Assembly: GCA_007126465.1 (NCBI GenBank)
Contig: SLBE01000016.1
Coordinates: 1-12,088, forward strand
DNA: 12,088 nt
DNA from: Syntrophomonadaceae bacterium
GTDB taxonomy: Bacteria; Bacillota; Dethiobacteria; DTU022
Direction: 5' to 3'
A program made the translations under genes and the position numbers. Within the stretch, counting starts at the first letter, position 1. Each line of letters opens with the position of its first letter. Shown here one piece after another: positions 7,815-12,088 of the stretch. The notes below the pieces were generated by a model. The model saw nothing but the letters and a program-made list of their open reading frames with translations. It did no database searches and was not told the DNA's origin.

Positions 7815-7865
7815 ATCTTCATAAAATCTGCAACTTATCTTCACAGGATCTTCATATTTATCTTG
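7815..7865 (+). promoter_or_regulatory. Tandem 11-bp direct repeats, probable OmpR/PhoP-type response-regulator operator
   Basis: Four 11-base units lie head to tail from 7815, 7826, 7837 and 7848. Each begins ATCT: ATCTTCATAAA, ATCTGCAACTT, ATCTTCACAGG, ATCTTCATATT. A looser fifth copy, ATCTTG, begins at 7860, one base out of register. Units 1, 3 and 4 contain TTCATA or TTCACA, which match the TT(A/C/T)A(C/T)A half-site described for Bacillus PhoP. Such sites recur every 11 bp because an OmpR-family dimer reads direct repeats on one face of the helix. The array ends just upstream of -10-like sequences, where an activator would stand in for a -35 element. It lies in the divergent region between the ABC operon and the DUF2680-like gene, about 500 bases from an OmpR-family regulator gene. 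Confidence 0.65.
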
Positions 7866-7878
7866 TATATTGTATATA
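7866..7878 (+). promoter_or_regulatory. Candidate -10 region for the DUF2680-like gene
   Basis: TATATT (7866-7871) and TATATA (7873-7878) are possible -10 hexamers, 28 to 40 bases before the start codon. No good -35 hexamer stands 17 bases upstream. The 11-bp repeats occupy that position instead, the usual layout of promoters that need a PhoP/OmpR-type activator. The exact hexamer in use cannot be decided by eye. Confidence 0.4.
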
Positions 7879-7906
7879 GACTTAATAGTAAAGGGAGGAA
7901 TTAAGA

Positions 7907-8227
7907 ATGACAAAAAAAATACTTGCAGTTTTACTGGTTACAGGTTTTCTAGTAACAATGCTGATTTCCTCAGCAGTTTTTGCCCAGGAAGCAGACCCGA
8001 CCCTGGAGGCGCTTTATGAGCAGGTTTACGAGCTTAGACGTCAGATTGTTGAAAGAAGGGTTGAGCTTGGACAGCTATCGGAAGATGATGGTACCAGGAT
8101 GTTAGAAAGAATGCAAGAACGATTCGAATATAACTCTGAAGAAGGTTTCGGCCGTGCAGCCGGTGCCGGAGGCATGGGCAGGTATGGTGATGAAAGCAGA
8201 GGTTTCGGTCACTGCTGGAACAATTAA
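7907..8227 (+). CDS. Small secreted YckD/DUF2680-like protein
   Basis: This 106-residue exported protein has a signal peptide at residues 1-26 (MTKK, hydrophobic core, then SSAVFA) and a likely signal peptidase I cut before QEADP. The mature part of about 80 residues has a helical segment LYEQVYELRRQIVERRVELG, then LSEDDGTRMLERMQERFEY, and a Gly-rich tail ending GHCWNN. The pattern of a helix, then a short 'vElGqlseddgtrmlermqerf' helix, matches my recollection of YckD/DUF2680 proteins of Firmicutes. Their function is not established to my knowledge. The start ATG follows AAAGGGAGGAA at good spacing. The gene stands alone between operator-like repeats and a terminator. It precedes a two-component system that may control it or sense it, as the helical Spy/CpxP proteins do in Gram-negative bacteria; that comparison is inference. 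Confidence 0.78.
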   Translation: MTKKILAVLLVTGFLVTMLISSAVFAQEADPTLEALYEQVYELRRQIVERRVELGQLSEDDGTRMLERMQERFEYNSEEGFGRAAGAGGMGRYGDESRGFGHCWNN

Positions 8228-8275
8228 ACACGTTATCACTGCTTTGCTTTTAAACTAACTACCGGAACGTGAAGA

Positions 8276-8307
8276 AAAGGCCGCCATATTGGGCGGCCTT
8301 TATTTTT
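8276..8307 (+). terminator. Rho-independent terminator after the DUF2680-like gene
   Basis: AAAGGCCGCC (8276-8285) pairs perfectly with GGCGGCCTTT (8292-8301) across a 6-base loop. The T-rich run TTTATTTTT follows. The stem is GC-rich and the hairpin lies about 50 bases after the stop codon. It should separate the small secreted-protein transcript from the two-component genes, although readthrough is possible. Confidence 0.88.
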
Positions 8308-8356
8308 CCCATCGAATTGGTTAGAATTAAGTAAGAGATCAGCGGGAGAGAAAAAT

Positions 8357-9052
8357 ATGGCTAAAACAAAAATATTAGCAGTTGATGATGAGCGTAATAT
8401 CACGACAATTTTAAAGGCCTACCTTGAGCGGGAAGGGTATGAAGTAATTACCGCCCATACAGGACAGGAAGCGCTGCAATTAGCTCAAAATGAAGCTCCT
8501 GATCTGATCATTCTTGACCTGATGCTGCCCGGATTGAGCGGAGAGGAAGTCATGAAGCAGCTTCGCCGTGACGGTTCAGGAGTTCCGGTGATCATGCTTA
8601 CGGCTAAAACAAATCTTGAAGATAAGCTGTACGGGCTTTCCATTGGCGCTGATGATTATATTGTAAAACCCTTTAGCAGCCAGGAAGTAGTGGCCAGGGT
8701 TAAAACCATCCTGCGTCGCAGTGAGCCCGAAAAAGTTCCTCTTACTGATTTGCTCACTCTTGCCGGTGGCAGGCTTGAAATAGATATGATGGCTCATACT
8801 GTTACCTGGCAGAAGCAGCATATTGATTTAACGCCGACGGAATTCAACCTCTTACTGCATCTGGCCCGCCACCCGGGACGCGTTTATACCCGTAACCATC
8901 TGGCAGAAGCTTTATTTGGTTATAACAGTTTTACAGAAGAACGAACCATAGATGCCCATATAAAGAATCTCCGCAATAAAATACAGGTAAAAGGGGCACC
9001 GAACCTGATTAAAACTATTTATGGAGTGGGGTATAAGTATGAAGAAGCTTGA
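8357..9052 (+). CDS. OmpR/PhoB-family DNA-binding response regulator
   Basis: This 231-residue regulator is the usual length for the family. The receiver domain (about 5-118) has the acidic pocket Asp10-Asp11, the phosphorylated Asp54 in LIILDLMLPG, Thr82 and Lys104, so every catalytic residue is present. The winged-helix DNA-binding domain (about 130-229) carries the typical LTPTEFNLLLHLARHPG segment, then RTIDAHIKNLRNKI as the recognition helix region, and ends with TIYGVGYKYE. GGGAGAG stands about 7 bases before the ATG. The kinase gene overlaps its last 14 bases, so the pair is translated together. Its probable target is the 11-bp repeat array upstream of the DUF2680-like gene, the spacing that OmpR-family dimers bind. 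It resembles PhoP, WalR and CssR types, but no specific orthologue can be assigned by eye. No pst or phoU genes are nearby. Confidence 0.95.
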   Translation: MAKTKILAVDDERNITTILKAYLEREGYEVITAHTGQEALQLAQNEAPDLIILDLMLPGLSGEEVMKQLRRDGSGVPVIMLTAKTNLEDKLYGLSIGADDYIVKPFSSQEVVARVKTILRRSEPEKVPLTDLLTLAGGRLEIDMMAHTVTWQKQHIDLTPTEFNLLLHLARHPGRVYTRNHLAEALFGYNSFTEERTIDAHIKNLRNKIQVKGAPNLIKTIYGVGYKYEEA

Positions 9053-10517
9053 ACAGCTTAGAATCATGCCCCTGTGGATGCGCCTTGTTATGTACTTCTT
9101 ACTTCTTTCATTAATAATTCTCCTGCTATTTCAGGGAGTTTTCCATTATTCCCTCGACAGGCATATGGAAGAATATATCAGGGAACGGGAAGAAGCTATC
9201 AATAAGCAGATCGTTAACTCACTGCGCGAATTTTATGCGATTAACGGCAGCTGGGACGGTATCCATATGCCGCTGCTCCATGCGGCTCTCAGCACCAACA
9301 CCCGCCTTTTGCTCTATGATGACACTGGCCGCCTGATTGGCGATACCGGCCAGCAGGGCCGCCGGCACATGATGATGGTCCGCGAACAGCAGCCTGAGCT
9401 GTCAGATGTGAGTACTTACCGGTATGTTATGGGCTACAATGATACCTTAATAGGAGAGCTGGTAATTGCACATCCCATGACAGCGGAAACAAGTGCTTTG
9501 CTTGAACAGGACCAGTACTTTCGCCGTGCCATTACAGGTTCTCTCGTCTGGACGGGTTTAATAGCGATATCTGCTGCCCTGGCTCTGGGAATTATCTTTT
9601 CCCGCCGCTTATCGAAACCACTGGAAGATATTGCCCGGGGGGCCTCGCGCATTACCCGCGGTGATTACAACCTTGAGCTGCCCAGGTATGAAGGTAAAGA
9701 AATTGACGATTTAGCCGGTAGCTTCAACCGGTTGGCTGCCCACCTCCATGAACTGGAAAAATTGCGGAAGCGTTCCGTAGCTGACATTGCCCATGAACTG
9801 CGCACCCCGCTTACAACCCTGCGCGGATACATTGAAGCGATAGATGACGGGGTTATGCCGGCTGATCCGAAGACAATGGAAATTTTATTACAGGAAATAA
9901 TGCACCTGAACCGGATTGCCTCCGACCTCGATGAGCTGGCCCGGGCGGAAGGTGCTAATCGTGATCAGATGAAACGGGAGCCTATAAAACTGGGCCAGTT
10001 TTTACATAATAAGGTATCTTCATTTGAGCCGCTTTACAGTAAGAAGAATCTTGCTCTGCAGTTGAACATAACAGAGCAGGAGATTATAACGGAGCAGGAT
10101 CCTGCCGCCCTGGGTAAAATCATCAGCAACTTGCTCGATAATGCCTACCGTTACAGTGATCCCGGCGGTAGTGTCGCAGTTAATCTGTATGAAAATCCCA
10201 CAGTGGAAACTAATGCAGTGGCACCCCTGGGTCAGAAAACCCCTGCTCCGGGTGAGTTGCAGGCTCAATTAAGAGAGATGGTTCTCATTGAAGTTGCGGA
10301 TAGCGGGATTGGTATAAATGAAGATAACCTGCCTTACATTTTTGAACGGTTTTACCGGGCTGACCCTTCTCGTGAAAAGGAGCAGAGTCAGGCTGGCTCG
10401 GGTATCGGACTGGCCCTGGTTAAAGAACTGGTCCGTGCTTCAGGGGGGGTAATTCTGGTCAGCAGCAAGCCAGGTAAGGGCACAACATTCTACCTTTACT
10501 TTCCCAGGGCAGAGTAG
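9039..10517 (+). CDS. Membrane sensor histidine kinase, partner of the OmpR-family regulator
   Basis: This is a 492-residue sensor from the ATG at 9039. An in-frame ATG at 9021 exists, but only 9039 has a purine-rich GGAGTGGGG at workable distance. Helix 1 lies at about 17-36. An extracellular sensing region of about 130 residues follows, with an LLLYDDTGRLIGDTG motif typical of dCache/PAS-like sensors. Helix 2 is at about 168-188 and the HAMP domain at about 190-242. The dimerisation domain carries SVADIAHELRTPLTTL with phospho-acceptor His252. The ATPase domain shows the N-box NLLDNAYRYSDPGG, G1 box VADSGIGI, F-box IFERFYRAD and G2 box GSGIGLALVKELV. All catalytic motifs are intact. About 30 residues between the N-box and G1 box (roughly 385-414) form a Pro/Gln-rich insertion that most relatives lack. 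The overlap with the regulator gene (14 bases) marks it as the cognate kinase. Confidence 0.95.
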   Translation: MKKLEQLRIMPLWMRLVMYFLLLSLIILLLFQGVFHYSLDRHMEEYIREREEAINKQIVNSLREFYAINGSWDGIHMPLLHAALSTNTRLLLYDDTGRLIGDTGQQGRRHMMMVREQQPELSDVSTYRYVMGYNDTLIGELVIAHPMTAETSALLEQDQYFRRAITGSLVWTGLIAISAALALGIIFSRRLSKPLEDIARGASRITRGDYNLELPRYEGKEIDDLAGSFNRLAAHLHELEKLRKRSVADIAHELRTPLTTLRGYIEAIDDGVMPADPKTMEILLQEIMHLNRIASDLDELARAEGANRDQMKREPIKLGQFLHNKVSSFEPLYSKKNLALQLNITEQEIITEQDPAALGKIISNLLDNAYRYSDPGGSVAVNLYENPTVETNAVAPLGQKTPAPGELQAQLREMVLIEVADSGIGINEDNLPYIFERFYRADPSREKEQSQAGSGIGLALVKELVRASGGVILVSSKPGKGTTFYLYFPRAE

Positions 10518-10556
10518 CTTTTTAATAAAAATATTTATTTATAAACACAGAGTCTT

Positions 10557-10590
10557 ATCAGAATCATCGCCCGGGCATGATGATTTTGAT
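10557..10590. repeat. Long hairpin between convergent genes
   Basis: ATCAGAATCATC (10557-10568) and GATGATTTTGAT (10579-10590) form a 12-bp stem with one G-T wobble, around the palindromic loop GCCCGGGC plus AT. It lies between the kinase stop and the convergent thioesterase stop. Neither strand has a clear T run after the stem, so it is not a textbook terminator. It may still act as a bidirectional 3' end or RNA-stabilising hairpin. Confidence 0.55.
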
Positions 10591-10602
10591 CAGCCTGGTC
10601 AA

Positions 10603-11004
10603 CTAACTGTTACTCAGTAGTGTTTTTAACTCTGCCGGGATGGGAGTACTCTTTTCAGTATCCATATCAATAAAAACTACGGTAACCGTAGCCTTACTAA
10701 CCTCTTGCCCTGAATCTTTCTTAAAGATATCCTGGCGCATTTTAAAACTGGTATTTCCCACCTCAGCCGGCTCTGTTTTAATGACTAAAATTTCTCCCAT
10801 GTAGCAGGCACTTAAGTAGTCAATATTGATATTGGCGATAACGGTGCCAATGTTCTTTTCAAGCATCATTTCAAAAGTCAAACCTGCTTGTGTATACCAG
10901 TCTTCCCTGCCCCACTGCATGTAATCCAGGTACTTAGTATTGTTCACATGGCCGAGAAAATCAATTTCTGTTGAACGGACTGGAATCTCCAAAGTTGTTT
11001 TCAT
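10603..11004 (-). CDS. Hotdog-fold acyl-CoA thioesterase (4HBT/YbgC-FadM type)
   Basis: This 133-residue protein has the standard length for single-domain hotdog thioesterases, which hydrolyse acyl-CoA or aryl-CoA thioesters in the cytoplasm. The N-terminal signature RSTEIDFLGHVNNTKYLDYM, followed by a tryptophan-containing helix, is diagnostic. Asp15 is the probable catalytic residue, and GHVNN (18-22) is the conserved loop. Later strands IANINIDYLSACYMGEILVI and VSKATVTVVFIDMDT complete the fold. The ATG follows AAAGGAG with 7 bases between. The gene stands alone, convergent with the kinase gene and divergent from dodecin, with a candidate promoter upstream. The physiological substrate cannot be assigned. 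Relatives act on short-chain, long-chain or aromatic CoA esters. Confidence 0.9.
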   Translation of the reverse strand: MKTTLEIPVRSTEIDFLGHVNNTKYLDYMQWGREDWYTQAGLTFEMMLEKNIGTVIANINIDYLSACYMGEILVIKTEPAEVGNTSFKMRQDIFKKDSGQEVSKATVTVVFIDMDTEKSTPIPAELKTLLSNS

Positions 11005-11036
11005 AAGTAGGCTCCTTTACTTTAGGCTCACCCCAT

Positions 11037-11066
11037 ATCATATCAAAGTTTTTTTGGATGTGACAG
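11037..11066 (-). promoter_or_regulatory. Candidate sigma-A promoter for the thioesterase gene
   Basis: On the minus strand CTGTCA (11066-11061) is followed after 18 bases by TATGAT (11042-11037). These match the TTGACA and TATAAT consensus at 4 and 5 of 6 positions. The start codon lies 33 bases further on, with the ribosome binding site between. Confidence 0.4.
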
Positions 11067-11310
11067 TTTGTTTGCAGGTCGGAAATAATATACGTAAATG
11101 CAATATTAAATGCCTTGTAATTTATGGTAAATGTATAATGTCGTGATATCTCTGTTTTTTTATGCTCTTTTCCTTTAAAAAGCAAACAAATTATTGGTAG
11201 TCGAGGCTGTGGGGTTGAAATTTCTAAACCTGCATTTTGGCAGGTTACATTCAGCCGTGGCAGCCCTTATGCCGCCAGGATGCATTAAACAAGCCCGGCA
11301 GATTCTACCC
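11067..11310. other. Divergent intergenic region with several inverted repeats
   Basis: No gene is supported here. The left part (11067-11200) is AT-rich and featureless by eye. From 11206 there are nested inverted repeats. GGCTG (11206-11210) can pair with CAGCC (11252-11256), enclosing the perfect hairpin AACCTGC (11227-11233) with GCAGGTT (11240-11246). GTGGCA and TGCCGC can form a small stem at about 11257-11275. GATGCATT (11279-11286) pairs with AGTGCATC (11321-11328), which lies in the spacer of the dodecin promoter. I could not match the set to any riboswitch consensus I know. It could be a small RNA, operator sites, or the relic of a leader. Confidence 0.35.
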
Positions 11311-11340
11311 TTAACAATAAAGTGCATCTCATGTTAAAAT
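11311..11340 (+). promoter_or_regulatory. Extended -10 promoter for the dodecin gene
   Basis: TTAACA (11311-11316), then 18 bases, then TAAAAT (11335-11340). Each hexamer differs from the sigma-A consensus at one position. TG precedes the -10 by one base (extended -10). Transcription would begin near 11347, giving a 5' leader of about 25 bases that contains only the ribosome binding site. Confidence 0.6.
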
Positions 11341-11372
11341 TAGGGTGTAAGGTTAATCAAGGAGGGTTTTTT

Positions 11373-11597
11373 ATGACTGAAGAAAGATTATCAAACCTTG
11401 CAAAAGTTATCGAGGTAGTCGGAGTATCATCAGATAGTTGGGAAGATGCAGTGAAAAATGCAGTTGAGAAGGCTTCTGAGACCTTAGATAACATTACGGG
11501 AGTAGAGGTTGTCAATTATAACGGAATTGTACAAGATGGCAAGGTAACAACATTTAAAGCTGTTGTGAAAATTGCTTTCGGTCTGACTAATCGTTAA
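11373..11597 (+). CDS. Dodecin family flavin-binding protein
   Basis: This is a small cytoplasmic protein of 74 residues, the usual size for dodecins, which assemble into hollow dodecamers that store FMN, riboflavin or related ligands. Family landmarks are AKVIEVVGVSSDSWEDAV near the N-terminus, a helix with KNAVEKASETLDNI, then TGVEVVNYNGIVQDGKV and a final strand FKAVVKIAFGL. The flavin-stacking Trp that archaeal and mycobacterial dodecins carry before the second strand (WFEV or WAEV) is replaced here by Gly in TGVEV. Many bacterial dodecin-like (DUF1458) proteins are similar, so flavin binding is likely but not certain. An upstream in-frame ATG at 11322 is rejected because it lies inside the promoter. 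The ATG at 11373 has AAGGAGGG at good distance. Confidence 0.92.
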   Translation: MTEERLSNLAKVIEVVGVSSDSWEDAVKNAVEKASETLDNITGVEVVNYNGIVQDGKVTTFKAVVKIAFGLTNR

Positions 11598-11613
11598 AAC
11601 TAAATAACCACCA

Positions 11614-11646
11614 TGCCCGTCAATTAAGCGTCGGGCAGAAATTTTT
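11614..11646 (+). terminator. Terminator-like hairpin after dodecin
   Basis: TGCCCG (11614-11619) pairs with CGGGCA (11632-11637) around a 12-base loop, followed by GAAATTTTT. The stem is short but GC-rich and has a T run, 17 bases after the dodecin stop. Confidence 0.6.
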
Positions 11647-11667
11647 ATGATGAACAATGAATCTTAG

Positions 11668-11701
11668 GTCCGGAGGCTTTTCAGCTTCCGGACTATTCTT
11701 T
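11668..11701 (+). terminator. Second terminator hairpin before the SpoIIAA-like gene
   Basis: GTCCGGAGGCT (11668-11678) pairs with AGCTTCCGGAC (11683-11693) in an 11-bp stem with one G-T wobble and a TTTC loop, followed by TATTCTTT. This is stronger than the preceding hairpin. Together they should insulate dodecin from the next gene. Confidence 0.75.
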
Positions 11702-11814
11702 AGGTAGATAGGTGGAATAGACTATGGATAAAGGGAGTTTTTTAAAATAAAATTTCCGGTCGTAGTAAGACATTTCCACGGCTGGTATGAAAACTTTAAA
11801 AGGAGGGTTTTTTT

Positions 11815-12088
11815 ATGGTCAGGATTCTTGAAACAATAGATAAGTCGGTACTTGAAGTGGAAATTGAAGGCGAGTTGACCAAGGATGATTATGACCGCCT
11901 GGAAAAAGCTATTGAAAGCAGGTTGAGTGAATCAGGAAAGGTAAACATGCTTTGCAGGATCATAGAATTTTCAGGTATAACTGCTGAGGCGATTCTTTCT
12001 GATTTTAAGCTGCTTGCAAAGTATTATGACAAAATAGAAAAGATGGCTATTGTCAGCACGAAGCAGTGGGCTGAATGGGTAGCAAAAC
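11815..12088 (+). CDS. SpoIIAA-like STAS-fold protein (partial, cut by window end)
   Basis: The frame is open from ATG 11815 to the window edge, about 91 residues of a protein that is usually 115-125 long. The sequence MVRILETIDKSVLEVEIEG, then LTKDDYDRLEKAIESRL, GKVNMLCRI and a segment ending KMAIVSTKQWAEWV follow the pattern of the SpoIIAA-like family (PF11964). This is a cytoplasmic STAS-type fold related to anti-sigma factor antagonists. Members usually lack the phosphorylatable Ser of true SpoIIAA, and their role is unknown; lipid or membrane association has been suggested for some. AAAAGGAGGG followed by a T run gives a strong ribosome binding site. The leader is almost identical to that of dodecin. 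The C-terminus is missing only because the window ends. Confidence 0.85.
   Translation, partial: MVRILETIDKSVLEVEIEGELTKDDYDRLEKAIESRLSESGKVNMLCRIIEFSGITAEAILSDFKLLAKYYDKIEKMAIVSTKQWAEWVAK

Noticed and set aside
10961..11185. 74-codon minus-strand open frame upstream of and overlapping the thioesterase
   Set aside because: It starts with TTG without a ribosome binding site, overlaps the thioesterase start, and runs through its promoter and leader.
11205..11330. Possible riboswitch controlling dodecin
   Set aside because: A good promoter at 11311-11340 starts transcription downstream of most of the stems, and none of the riboswitch consensus sequences I know (FMN, SAM, cobalamin, c-di-GMP) fits. 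It is kept only as an unexplained structured region.
1..12088. Defence system, prophage, transposon or CRISPR array
   Set aside because: No transposase, integrase, nuclease or repeat-spacer pattern is visible. The only regular direct repeats are the 11-bp operator-like units.

Overview
The window is chromosomal DNA from a Gram-positive bacterium of the Firmicutes, most likely a clostridial lineage. The reasons are strong AGGAGG-type ribosome binding sites, frequent TTG and GTG starts, a LytR-CpsA-Psr wall enzyme, a lipoprotein-type peptide-binding protein, a YckD/DUF2680-like secreted protein, and a SpoIIAA-like STAS protein. The genus cannot be fixed from the sequence. I see no insertion sequence, phage gene, CRISPR array, tRNA or rRNA. 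Every gene long enough to judge looks native.

Layout, left to right. (1) Bases 1-1994, plus strand: the tail of an unidentified gene, then an LCP-family cell-wall ligase, overlapped by a gene for an unrecognised four-helix membrane protein. (2) Bases 2036-7708, minus strand: a complete peptide-type ABC importer operon, in transcription order ATPase D, ATPase F, a 39-codon open frame, lipoprotein substrate-binding protein, permease B, permease C. The 39-codon frame has its own ribosome binding site and resembles the N-terminal motif of PIG-L-type deacetylases. It looks like an internally deleted relic of an enzyme once carried in the operon. (3) Bases 7709-7906: a divergent intergenic region holding four in-register 11-bp direct repeats of the OmpR/PhoP operator type, placed just upstream of a -10-like sequence. 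(4) Bases 7907-10517, plus strand: a small secreted DUF2680-like protein, a terminator, then an OmpR-family response regulator and its overlapping sensor histidine kinase. The operator-like repeats, secreted protein and two-component system together look like one envelope-sensing module. (5) Bases 10603-11004, minus strand: a hotdog-fold thioesterase, convergent with the kinase gene and separated from it by a hairpin. (6) Bases 11205-12088, plus strand: a stretch rich in inverted repeats, a good promoter, a dodecin gene, two consecutive hairpins, and the start of a SpoIIAA-like gene cut by the window edge.

How the genes fit together: the ABC operon should import peptides or similar small solutes, using two ATPases, two permeases and a tethered binding protein. 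The LCP protein would attach glycopolymers to the wall. The two-component system probably controls the DUF2680-like gene through the 11-bp repeats, and could also affect the divergent ABC operon. Dodecin (flavin storage) and the SpoIIAA-like protein have nearly identical translation leaders but are separated by terminator-like hairpins. No clearly new defence or mobile system is present. The best leads are the PIG-L relic and the operator-like repeats.
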